DNA of 64,000 bases. Origin: Lysobacter stagni. Its GTDB lineage: Bacteria > Pseudomonadota > Gammaproteobacteria > Xanthomonadales > Xanthomonadaceae. Below are positions 1-7,522 of the stretch, in pieces. The notes under the pieces are model-generated. The model ran no database searches. It was not told where the DNA came from and saw nothing but the letters and a program-made list of their open reading frames with translations. A program made the position numbers and the translations under genes. The number at the start of each line of letters is the position of its first letter. The first letter of the stretch is position 1. The DNA lies in contig NZ_JASGBI010000001.1 of NCBI RefSeq assembly GCF_030053425.1, positions 1,248,001-1,312,000 of the forward strand, in the 5' to 3' direction.

Positions 1-219
1 ACCGTGCGCGACGTCCTCGCCGGCCTCACGCCGCGCGAAGCCAAGGTGCTGCGCATGCGCTTCGGCATCGACATGAATACCGACCACACGCTGGAAGAGG
101 TCGGCAAGCAGTTCGACGTCACCCGCGAGCGCATCCGCCAGATCGAAGCCAAGGCGCTGCGCAAGCTGCGTCACCCGAGCCGTTCGGAACAGCTGCGCTC
201 GTTCCTCGACATCGACTGA
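1..219 (+). CDS. rpoD: RNA polymerase sigma-70 factor RpoD, C-terminal end (5' truncated by window edge)
   Basis: The first 72 codons visible are the end of the primary sigma factor, which directs core RNA polymerase to housekeeping promoters. The visible part is region 4. It runs from a [15 protein letters not shown] segment through the helix-turn-helix, where [18 protein letters not shown] is the recognition helix that contacts the -35 element, to the usual LRSFLDID end. The reading frame is open to base 1, so the gene begins outside the window. The stop is TGA at 217-219, followed by a strong hairpin. Identification rests on near-invariant residues and is very secure. Confidence 0.97.
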   Translation, partial: TVRDVLAGLTPREAKVLRMRFGIDMNTDHTLEEVGKQFDVTRERIRQIEAKALRKLRHPSRSEQLRSFLDID

Positions 220-245
220 CGTCCGCTATCGCGAACGCTGCGCCA

Positions 246-270
246 CGAAGCCCCGCTCAGCGGGGCTTCG
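246..270 (+). terminator. intrinsic terminator after rpoD
   Basis: A perfect 11-bp stem (246-256 with 260-270) closes a TCA loop and is followed by a short T-rich stretch (TCGTTCT). It lies 27 bases after the rpoD stop and probably ends its transcript. Confidence 0.85.
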
Positions 271-445
271 TCGTTCTGGCAGCCTGCCTGCGCTCGGCAC
301 CGCCGGGCCAACAGATGGGGCATGGCCCCGGGCCGCGGTACTTGTGTCCGCGGCTGCAGGTTTTCCAGCCGTTGTTCGTCGGCTGCGATGCGGGTGGTTT
401 CGTCGCGTGCATGACGACCTCCGCGGGGCGTGCGCCCCAACGCGA

Positions 446-820
446 TTACGACTTGCCCATCTCGTAGAAGAACTGCTCGTGCACGATCTTGCCGTCGCGC
501 ACGCCGTAGACGCAGATCTCCTGCATCGCCACGCGGCCCATGTCCTTGTAGGTCGCGTCGATGCCCATGACCACGCTGAACCAGCCCGGCGCGACGATGG
601 GTTCGCCCACGCTGCCGCCGTGCACTTCAACGATGTTGTCCGCCCACTGGCGGCCCTTCTCGCGGATCGCGTCGAGGCCGCGGGTGACGCCATCGGGCTG
701 CAGCCCGTTGCCCTCGATGCTCACCGCGTCGGCGGCGTACAGCTCTTCATGCGCCTGCTCGTACTTGCCTTCGCGGCACAGTTCGACCAGTCGCTGTGCG
801 ATCTGACGGATATCGCTCAT
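446..820 (-). CDS. SnoaL-like (NTF2 fold) protein
   Basis: A 124-residue cytoplasmic protein that looks like a SnoaL/NTF2-fold polyketide-cyclase-like or ketosteroid-isomerase-like domain. An N-terminal helical segment (IAQRLVELCREGKYEQAH) is followed by a curved sheet with the typical VFGVRDGKIVHEQFFY-type ending. The family binds small hydrophobic ligands in a cone-shaped pocket, and no specific substrate can be read here. The start ATG at 820 is chosen because AAGGAG stands seven bases upstream. Longer readings extend into non-conserved sequence. It is a single gene convergent with rpoD. Confidence 0.8.
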   Translation of the reverse strand: MSDIRQIAQRLVELCREGKYEQAHEELYAADAVSIEGNGLQPDGVTRGLDAIREKGRQWADNIVEVHGGSVGEPIVAPGWFSVVMGIDATYKDMGRVAMQEICVYGVRDGKIVHEQFFYEMGKS

Positions 821-931
821 GTCACTCTCCTTGTCTGGGGAAAGTGCCAGCCTACGCCCGGCCCCTGACAGCGTGTTGTCAGGAGGCTCGTCCGACGCAT
901 TCGGGATGCCGTAAGCTCCGCCGCGGGGAAC

Positions 932-1417
932 ATGAATCGAGAGATCGTCGTGGACGAGTTCAACCCGTATCGCAGGCCGGCAGCGGCCGTGCCGGCCAGC
1001 ACTGCGCCGGTCGAGGGCGCGCGGCTCTACAAGGTGTCGGGCATCGGCCTGGCGACGTTCATCGGAAGCGCCCTGGCCGGCGGCTGGCTGATGGCCCGCA
1101 ACTACCGTGCACTCGGCGAGCACGACAAGGCACGCCGCGCGCTGGGCTATTCGCTGTTGGCGACGATCGCCATCATGCTGTTGGGCGTCGTGCTGCCCGA
1201 CAAGGTGCCCGCCTTCGCCCTCACCCTTCCGCAGCTCATCGCAGCGATGCAGGTCGCACGGCGCTACCAGGGCGACCGCATCGCGGAATACGAAGCCGCC
1301 AGCCAGGCCTATTCGAACTGGCGCGCCTTCGGCGTCAGCCTGCTGGTGCTGGTGGTCCTGCTGCTCGTCCTCGTTTCGGCGGCGGTGATGCTGGAAATGG
1401 CCGGCGTGCCCCTCTGA
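932..1417 (+). CDS. hypothetical inner-membrane protein
   Basis: A 161-residue protein that I do not recognise as a named family. A polar N-terminus (about 1-32) is followed by three hydrophobic segments: roughly 35-57 (GIGLATFIGSALAGGWLMA), 72-90 (LGYSLLATIAIMLLGVVLP), and a long C-terminal one at about 131-156 rich in Leu and Val. The middle loop (about 91-130) is amphipathic. It resembles small uncharacterised membrane proteins common in Xanthomonadaceae. The start ATG at 932 has only a weak GGGG upstream. Codon use matches its neighbours, so it is likely a real gene. Confidence 0.7.
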   Translation: MNREIVVDEFNPYRRPAAAVPASTAPVEGARLYKVSGIGLATFIGSALAGGWLMARNYRALGEHDKARRALGYSLLATIAIMLLGVVLPDKVPAFALTLPQLIAAMQVARRYQGDRIAEYEAASQAYSNWRAFGVSLLVLVVLLLVLVSAAVMLEMAGVPL

Positions 1418-1427
1418 GCCGCCGTGC

Positions 1428-2816
1428 TCACTTCCACGTACGACGCAGCGGGTGCGCCTCGGTGGTCAGCACCACCTTGGCAGGATCCAGCGTCTGCGGC
1501 GGCGCGAACAGCAGGTAGAAGTACTTGAACGTCTCGGCGAGCACGAAGCTCTCCATGTCGTCCTCCTTCTCCTTCGTCACCACGCTGGCCAGCGTCGCGA
1601 AGCCCGAATCGGTGCGCGTGTAGCGGACGAAATCGTCCAGCATCGTCTTGCCCATCGCGCGGTACTGCGCGTCGCCGGTCAGGCGGTGCAGGTACCACGC
1701 CGATTCGACGATCTCCGGCCGCAGCGGATAGCCCGGCGAAACGACTTCGCGCGTGCGGTAGTCGTACGCCTCCGGTTCGATCCCGTAGCGGTTCCACATC
1801 TCGAACGACGATGCCTGCAGCCGTCGGGCCTGCGCGATGTCGCCCGACAATGCGAGCAGCCCCGGCCAGAACGCATCGAGCGCGCCGTAACGGGCGGCCA
1901 GTCGCGCGCCGCTGTTCATGTCGACGTGGCCCACCCACAACGCGCCGTCCACCTCTTCCGGGTAGTAGCGGTTGGCGGCCGCGATGCTGTCCTGCCACAT
2001 GGCATGGCATTCCTCGTCGCCGAACAGCGTCCAGCACTTCCACAGGTATTCGTAGTACGAGTCGATGCGCGCGCCCACGTGGCTGCGCGTGTTCGTCCAC
2101 TCACCGGTGGTTACGTCGAAACGCTCACCGACCAGGCCGATCTTCGAGCGCCGCTTGTAGGTTTCCACCAGCGCGCGCTTTGCCTTCTCGTAGTACACCG
2201 GCTTGCCCGTGAGCTTGCTGAGCGTGCCGTACTCCAGCAGCAGGGTGCCGGCTTCGGCCGGGTTGCTCTCGTTGCCGTGTGCCTTGCCCGTGCGCAGATT
2301 GACGTAGACGTAGGGCAGCCCGGTGGGCGAATCGAATGCGGGCAGCAGTCGCGTGCCCAGGTCGTCGGCCAGCGCGAGCAGGCGTGCATCGCCCGTCAGC
2401 TGGTAGCCCGACAGCAGCCCGCCCAGCAGGCGGATCACGATCTCGAAATGCTTGACGTCGAGGTCGCGGTCGAACGACAGCTTCGTCGCGATCAGCTCGC
2501 GTGCTTCGCGCGCCTCTTCGTCCAGGCCCATGACGATCATCGTGTCGAGCGCATCGATCGGCGTCATCAACAGCGTCTCGCCGTACCAGTCGTGCGGCGT
2601 GTTGCTCAGGGGCTTGAGTGCGTCATGGCCCCATGCGTTCTGGCGGTAGCCGCGCCACGCGTGCAGGAACTGCGCTTTCAATTCCTCCGCCGCGCGTGCG
2701 GACTGCGCATCGGTGAAGACGATCGGCGCCGCGACACCGGGACTTCGGGGAGGCTCGGCCGCGGCGCCGATCGTGGGGACCAGAAGCAGGGAAAGCAGGA
2801 GCGGGCGCACTCGCAT
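1428..2816 (-). CDS. secreted glycoside hydrolase family 47 alpha-1,2-mannosidase
   Basis: A 462-residue exported enzyme predicted to remove alpha-1,2-linked mannose from N-glycan-type oligosaccharides. A signal peptide (MRVRPLLLSLLLVPTIGAAA) precedes the (alpha/alpha)7 barrel. GH47 hallmarks are present in order: HAWRGYRQNAWGHDAL near residue 50, ARIDSYYEYLWK with the catalytic Asp, RPEIVESAWYLHRLTGD with a catalytic Glu, DMESFVLAETFKYFYLLF, and the calcium-binding TTEAHP close to the end. The length fits the family. It is the last gene of the mannose operon; its ATG starts two bases after the stop of the isomerase gene. GH47 is mainly eukaryotic and uncommon in bacteria. Confidence 0.93.
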   Translation of the reverse strand: MRVRPLLLSLLLVPTIGAAAEPPRSPGVAAPIVFTDAQSARAAEELKAQFLHAWRGYRQNAWGHDALKPLSNTPHDWYGETLLMTPIDALDTMIVMGLDEEAREARELIATKLSFDRDLDVKHFEIVIRLLGGLLSGYQLTGDARLLALADDLGTRLLPAFDSPTGLPYVYVNLRTGKAHGNESNPAEAGTLLLEYGTLSKLTGKPVYYEKAKRALVETYKRRSKIGLVGERFDVTTGEWTNTRSHVGARIDSYYEYLWKCWTLFGDEECHAMWQDSIAAANRYYPEEVDGALWVGHVDMNSGARLAARYGALDAFWPGLLALSGDIAQARRLQASSFEMWNRYGIEPEAYDYRTREVVSPGYPLRPEIVESAWYLHRLTGDAQYRAMGKTMLDDFVRYTRTDSGFATLASVVTKEKEDDMESFVLAETFKYFYLLFAPPQTLDPAKVVLTTEAHPLRRTWK

Positions 2817-2817
2817 C

Positions 2818-4044
2818 TCAACGTCCTCCGTTGCGCGCGCGCAGCACGTGGAGCACGTCGTGACAGGCGCCCATGGTGTGGTAGTCGGTCTTGCCGGCGG
2901 GACTCTTCTCGTCGCCGTACTTGCGGTTGTGGCGATCGAGTATGCGGAACCACGCGCCGTACCGGTGGTCGACGAAGTGATTCCAAGCGTAGTCCCAGAG
3001 ACGGTCGTAATCGCGCCAGTAGCGGGCATCGCCCGTTGCATCGGCCAGGCGCGCCGCCGCCGCAAGCGATTCGGCCTGCACCCAGAAATACTTGTCGTCG
3101 TCGCATACGGCGAAATCGGGGGCGGGAGCGAACCCGTAGAACAGGCCACCGTCGGCGTCGTCCCATGCGCGCGCGATGGCGGTGTCGAACAGATGGCGTG
3201 CGGTGTCGACCAGCCACGGCGCGGGCGTGCCGCGCGCGCGCAGATGGCCATCGAGGATCACCAGCAGCTTCGCCCATTCGGTCTGGTGGCCCGGCTGGAA
3301 ACCCCACGGGCGGAACAGGTGCTTAGGGTCGTCGCGGTGGTAGTCCCAGTCGATGCTCCAGTCGCGGTCGTAGTGTTCCCACACCAGTCCGCCGGCCTTC
3401 GCCGCCTGCTGGCGCGTCATGCGGTCGGCCAGCGTGAGGGCGCGATCCAGGTACCGGTCCTCTCCGCTGGACTCGTACGCGGCCAGCATCGCCTCGCACA
3501 TGTGCATGTTGGCGTTCTGGCCGCGGTAGTCGGAGAAGCGCCACTGCGCGTCGGCTTCATCGCGGTACAGACCGGCGTGCGCCTCCCAGAAGCGGGACTC
3601 CAGCAGCGCCCAGGTCTCGTCCATCCACGGCGCGGCCTCCTCGATGCCCGCCTTCCGCGCGGTGGCATAGGCCAGCAGCACGAACGCGACGCCGTAACAG
3701 TGGTTCGTGCGGTCCTCCGCCGCGCCATCGCGGATCGTCCATGCGTAGCCGCCTGTCGCGGCGTCGCGATGCACGTCACGCAGATAGCGAAGGCCGTGGC
3801 GCGCGGCCTCGAGGTACTCGGCGTTGCCGAACTCACGCGCCGCCATGGCGTAGTTGAAAACGAAGCGCGTGCTGCTGACCAGGTGCCGGTGCGACGCATC
3901 GTAGACGCTGCCATCGTCGCGGAAGTAATGGAAGAAGCCGCCCGCCGGATCGACGGCGCGCGGGTGGTAGAACGCCATCGTGTCGGCGATGTGCGCCCGA
4001 AGGAAGGCTTCGCTGCGGAACTCGGGGTCGGCGGAAGGCGTCAT
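2818..4044 (-). CDS. AGE-family sugar isomerase/epimerase, probable mannose 2-isomerase
   Basis: A 408-residue cytoplasmic (alpha/alpha)6-barrel enzyme of the N-acylglucosamine 2-epimerase family. Family motifs are visible: RFVFNYAMAAREFG, HCYGVAFVLLAYA, GQNANMHMCEAMLAAYE, GHQTEWAKLL with one catalytic His, and YHTMGACHDVLHVL with the second. Members of the YihS/mannose isomerase branch interconvert mannose and fructose. That role is inferred here from the neighbours, a fructokinase and mannosidases, because N-acetylglucosamine genes are absent. The gene starts with an ATGA overlap on the fructokinase stop. The alternative is cellobiose or N-acylglucosamine epimerisation. Confidence 0.88.
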   Translation of the reverse strand: MTPSADPEFRSEAFLRAHIADTMAFYHPRAVDPAGGFFHYFRDDGSVYDASHRHLVSSTRFVFNYAMAAREFGNAEYLEAARHGLRYLRDVHRDAATGGYAWTIRDGAAEDRTNHCYGVAFVLLAYATARKAGIEEAAPWMDETWALLESRFWEAHAGLYRDEADAQWRFSDYRGQNANMHMCEAMLAAYESSGEDRYLDRALTLADRMTRQQAAKAGGLVWEHYDRDWSIDWDYHRDDPKHLFRPWGFQPGHQTEWAKLLVILDGHLRARGTPAPWLVDTARHLFDTAIARAWDDADGGLFYGFAPAPDFAVCDDDKYFWVQAESLAAAARLADATGDARYWRDYDRLWDYAWNHFVDHRYGAWFRILDRHNRKYGDEKSPAGKTDYHTMGACHDVLHVLRARNGGR

Positions 4045-5030
4045 GGATTGGCGTGCAGGAGTTGATCGAGCTGGTTGCGGTCGGGCATCGCGGCGAACGC
4101 GCCGTTGCGCGTGGCGGCCAGGGCGCCGCCGGCCGCCGCGTGACGCAACGCGTCGGCGATGGCGGCTTCGTCGGACAGCCATGCATCGAAGTTCTGCGCG
4201 CTCACGCCACGCTCCACAAGACGCGTCAGCAGCGCGCCGACGAAGGCATCGCCTGCTGCCGTGGTGTCGGTGACGTTGACGCGGAACGTCGGCGCCTCGC
4301 CGCTCGATTCGCGCGTGTACCAGCGAACCGGCTGGCCACCGTTGGTGATCAGCACGCAGCGCGCATGGCCGCGCCACAGGCGCTGCAGCATCGCGTTGTG
4401 GTGACCCGCGCGGCGGATCAGGAAGTCCGCCTCGCTGCGGCACAGCTTGATGATGTCGGCCTCGGCCAGTGCATCCCACAACCGCGGCGCGGCATCGAAA
4501 CCTTCGGGCCACAACGATGGACGCAGGTTCAGGTCCATGCTGACCAGCGCGCCGTGTTCGCGCGCAAGGCGCATGCCGACGAGGGTCGTGGCAGCGATCT
4601 CCGCCTCGGTGAGGCTGTTGGAACACACATGCAGCGCGACCGCATCGGCGAAGCACTGCGGATCGAAGTGCTCCTCGCGGAACAGCAGGTCGGCGGCCGG
4701 CGGCCGATAGAAGCTGAAGCTGCGCTCGCCTTCGCTGTCGAGCGAAACGAACGCCAGTGCGGTGCGCGCGGCCGACGTGTGCACGGTGTAGCGCGTGTCC
4801 ACGCCGAAGGTGCGCAACTGCGACATGAGGAACTCGCCGAACATGTCCACGCCCAGCATGCCGACGAACCGCGCGTTGCCGCCAAGGCGCGCGACGGCGG
4901 CGCTGACATTGGCCGGTGCGCCGCCTGCGAACTCGACGAAGTGGCGCGGCTCGCCGGCGGAGGCCGGCAGCGCCAGAAAATCGATCAGCGCCTCGCCGAA
5001 GCAGACGATCGCGTTGCGGGCCGCCGTCAC
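4041..5030 (-). CDS. PfkB-family carbohydrate kinase, probable fructokinase
   Basis: A 329-residue cytoplasmic sugar kinase. N-terminal GEALIDFLA and the glycine-rich substrate motif GGAPANVSAAVARLGG identify the PfkB (ribokinase) family. The C-terminal DTTAAGDAFVGALL carries the catalytic Asp and anion hole. It most likely phosphorylates fructose at O6, so that mannose converted by the adjacent isomerase enters glycolysis. The start is GTG at 5030, overlapping the permease stop as GTGA; translation is probably coupled. Specificity is inferred from context, since PfkB members also act on ribose, 2-keto-3-deoxygluconate and nucleosides. Confidence 0.88.
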   Translation of the reverse strand: MTAARNAIVCFGEALIDFLALPASAGEPRHFVEFAGGAPANVSAAVARLGGNARFVGMLGVDMFGEFLMSQLRTFGVDTRYTVHTSAARTALAFVSLDSEGERSFSFYRPPAADLLFREEHFDPQCFADAVALHVCSNSLTEAEIAATTLVGMRLAREHGALVSMDLNLRPSLWPEGFDAAPRLWDALAEADIIKLCRSEADFLIRRAGHHNAMLQRLWRGHARCVLITNGGQPVRWYTRESSGEAPTFRVNVTDTTAAGDAFVGALLTRLVERGVSAQNFDAWLSDEAAIADALRHAAAGGALAATRNGAFAAMPDRNQLDQLLHANP

Positions 5031-6313
5031 GACTGTGCCACCGGCACGGCGTCGGCAACAGCAAGCGCACGACGTGCACCGCGGAATCCGTACCAGGCGA
5101 TGAAGGCGTAGCACACCACCGGCAGGGCGAACGCGAGTTGCACGCCGATGCGGTCGGCCAGCAGGCCCTGCAGCAGCGGCACCACGGCGCCACCCACGAT
5201 GGCCATCACCAGCAGGCTCGATGCCTTGCTGGTCAGCAGGCCAAGACCGTCGATGCCGAGCGTGAAGATGGTCGGGAACATGATCGAGTTGAACAAGCCG
5301 ATCGCGACCACGCTCCACACCGCCACCTGTCCTTCGGTGAGGATGGTCGTCGTGAGCAGTGCCATCGCCGCCAGCGCGAACAGTCCCAGCAGCACGCGCG
5401 GCTCGATCCGGCGCAGCAGGAACGAGCCGATGAAGCGTCCGGCCATCGCCAGCCCCCAGTACCAGGCCAGGTATCGCGTGGCCGTGGCCTGGTCGAGTGC
5501 GCCGATGCGCGGATCGCTGATGTAGTTGATCAGGAAGCTGCCGATCGCCACTTCGGCGCCCACGTACACGAAGATCGCGACCACGCCGTAGCGCAGATGG
5601 CGGTGGCGCAGCACCTCGGTGAAGGTGTGGTGGCGATGGTCGGCGCTCTCGGTCGCCTCGGTGAGTGCGGGCAGGCGGAACAGCACGACGAACAGGGCGA
5701 GCAGGAACAGGCCGACGGCGATGCCCAGGTACGGCATCTGCACCGACTCGGCCTGCGTGAGGCGGTACGCGGCCAGTTGGGCGTCGGACATCAGCGCCAG
5801 CTCGGCCGCGCCGATCACCACGCCCGACAGGATGAGCGGCCCGATCACCAGCGGCCCCAGCGTGTGGCCCAGCGAGTTCAGCGCCTGCGCCAGCGTGAGG
5901 CGGCTGGACGCGGTCTGCGCATCGCCCAGCAAGGCGATGTACGGATTGGCCGATACCTGCAGCAGCGTGATGCCGCTGGCCAGCACGAACAACGCGAACA
6001 GGAACAGCGGATACGACGGAATCTTCGCCGCGGGGAAGAACAGCAGCGCGCCCGCGCCGGCCACGCACAGGCCGATGACGATGCTGCGCTTGTACCCGGC
6101 CATCGCGACCACCTTGCCCGCCGGCAGCGACATCAGCAGATAGGTGCTGAAGAACGTGAACTGGATGAGCATCGTCTGCGCGTAGTTCATCTCGAACACG
6201 GCTTTCAGGTGCGGGATCAGCACGTCGTTGAGGCTGGTCAGTGCGCCCCAGGTGAAGAAGATGGTGGTGAGCACCGCGATGGCGGTGGTCGAGGAAAGCT
6301 GGCGACGGCTCAT
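5027..6313 (-). CDS. MFS sugar permease, FucP/glucose-galactose type
   Basis: A 428-residue inner-membrane protein with about twelve hydrophobic segments, of the fucose/glucose/galactose:H+ symporter branch of the major facilitator superfamily. Supporting marks are FFTWGALTSLNDVLIPHL in the first helix, QVSANPYIALLG in the fourth-to-fifth helix region, LAQALNSLGHTLGP, and SIMFPTIFTLGIDGLG in the tenth helix. It probably imports mannose released by GH92 and GH47. Its ATG overlaps the regulator stop as ATGA and its end overlaps the kinase start as GTGA, so it sits inside one coupled operon. Confidence 0.9.
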   Translation of the reverse strand: MSRRQLSSTTAIAVLTTIFFTWGALTSLNDVLIPHLKAVFEMNYAQTMLIQFTFFSTYLLMSLPAGKVVAMAGYKRSIVIGLCVAGAGALLFFPAAKIPSYPLFLFALFVLASGITLLQVSANPYIALLGDAQTASSRLTLAQALNSLGHTLGPLVIGPLILSGVVIGAAELALMSDAQLAAYRLTQAESVQMPYLGIAVGLFLLALFVVLFRLPALTEATESADHRHHTFTEVLRHRHLRYGVVAIFVYVGAEVAIGSFLINYISDPRIGALDQATATRYLAWYWGLAMAGRFIGSFLLRRIEPRVLLGLFALAAMALLTTTILTEGQVAVWSVVAIGLFNSIMFPTIFTLGIDGLGLLTSKASSLLVMAIVGGAVVPLLQGLLADRIGVQLAFALPVVCYAFIAWYGFRGARRALAVADAVPVAQS

Positions 6314-7353
6314 GCGGTGTCCCCGTTCGGAGTGACCTGGCTGCTGGCGCGCAGCTGCAGATGGGCGGGTGCGATGGTGGCGGCCGCAGGCGCGGCCGGG
6401 TCGTGCAGGCGTTGCAGGATCAGTTCGGCGGCCTGGCGGCCGCGCGCGCGCGGGTCGACGGCGATGGTGGTGAGCGGCGGTGCGCTCACGGCCGCCTCGG
6501 GAATGTCGTCGAAGCCGGTGACGGCGAAATCGTGCCCCGCGCGACGTCCGCGCGACGCCAGTCCCGCCATCAGCCCCAGCGCGACCGCGTCGTTGTAGCA
6601 GACCGCTGCGGTGGGCGCGGGATCGCGCACGAACAGCGCGCCTGTCTGCCGTGCGGCTTCCAGTCGCGTGGGCGCGCATTCGATCTGCCACTGCGCCTGC
6701 ACCGCGATGCCGGCATCGGCCAGCGCCGCGCGATACCCATCGCGCCGCTGCCGACACGAGCTGGAATCCAGATGGCCACCGAAGAACGCGATGCGACGAT
6801 GCCCCTGCGCGAGCAGGTGTTCGGTCGCCAGTCGCGCACCGCGCACGTTGTCGAGCGCGAGGTAGTCCCAATCGCTGCCGAGTTCGCGGTTGAACACCAG
6901 CATCGGCGTGCGCGTGCCCAGCAAAGAACGTAGTCGCGACGGGTCCGTGCCTTCGGCGGGCGACAGGATGATGCCGGCCGGGTCGTGCTCAAGCAGCGAG
7001 GCGATCACCGCCTGTTGTCGTTCGACGGATTCGCCGGTGCTTCCCAGCAGGGTGACGTAACCGGCGTCGGCGAGTGCTTCGTCCACGCCGGCGGCGAACT
7101 CGGCGAAGAAGGGGTTCGACAGGTCGTTGATCACCAGGGCGACCGCCGAGGACACCTTGCGACGCAGGTTGGCCGCACCCCGGTGATAGACGTAGCCCTG
7201 CCGTTTGAGTTCGGCCTCGACCTTGGCGCGGGTGTCCGCATGCACCAGCGGACTGCCGCGCAGGACCAATGACACGGTCGCCCGCGACAGGTCGCAGGCC
7301 TGGGCAATGTCGGCCAGGGTCACCCGGGCGCGGCTGGCCGGCGTGGTCGTCAT
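6310..7353 (-). CDS. LacI-family transcriptional regulator of the mannose module
   Basis: A 347-residue repressor with an N-terminal helix-turn-helix (VTLADIAQACDLSRATVSLVLRG, given in parts: TLADIA, LSRATVSLVLR), a hinge helix near residue 60 and a periplasmic-binding-protein-like ligand domain ending with GFDDIPEAA and PPLTTIAVD. It is the first gene of the operon and faces the secreted GH92. Two almost identical operator-like sites lie in the space between the two start codons. It therefore probably represses its own operon and GH92, with a mannose-related sugar as inducer; the ligand is inferred. Confidence 0.93.
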   Translation of the reverse strand: MTTTPASRARVTLADIAQACDLSRATVSLVLRGSPLVHADTRAKVEAELKRQGYVYHRGAANLRRKVSSAVALVINDLSNPFFAEFAAGVDEALADAGYVTLLGSTGESVERQQAVIASLLEHDPAGIILSPAEGTDPSRLRSLLGTRTPMLVFNRELGSDWDYLALDNVRGARLATEHLLAQGHRRIAFFGGHLDSSSCRQRRDGYRAALADAGIAVQAQWQIECAPTRLEAARQTGALFVRDPAPTAAVCYNDAVALGLMAGLASRGRRAGHDFAVTGFDDIPEAAVSAPPLTTIAVDPRARGRQAAELILQRLHDPAAPAAATIAPAHLQLRASSQVTPNGDTA

Positions 7354-7384
7354 GGCGATGCAGGGCGGATGGGCATCAGGCGAA

Positions 7385-7400
7385 TTTAGATCGTTCTAAA
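7385..7400 (-). promoter_or_regulatory. LacI-type operator, proximal to the regulator gene
   Basis: Read on the minus strand the site is TTTAGAACGATCTAAA, an AT-rich interrupted palindrome (TTAGA-N4-TCTAA) in otherwise GC-rich DNA. It lies 32 bases upstream of the lacI-type start. A near-identical copy in the opposite orientation sits 87 bases further on, before GH92. Confidence 0.75.
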
Positions 7401-7486
7401 ACGGACCCATCCTGCAAGGTGGATCGCGTCTCCGCATTCTGCGCTGCAGCATGAGCTGGCCGGGACCGCTGTGCTAGCGTCGCCAA

Positions 7487-7502
7487 TTTAGAACGATCTA
7501 AT
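7487..7502 (+). promoter_or_regulatory. LacI-type operator, proximal to GH92
   Basis: TTTAGAACGATCTAAT on the plus strand, identical in 15 of 16 positions to the reverse complement of 7385-7400. It ends 20 bases before the GH92 start codon, where a bound repressor would block transcription or initiation. Confidence 0.75.
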
Positions 7503-7522
7503 TCCGATCGCCAGGAGCGCCC

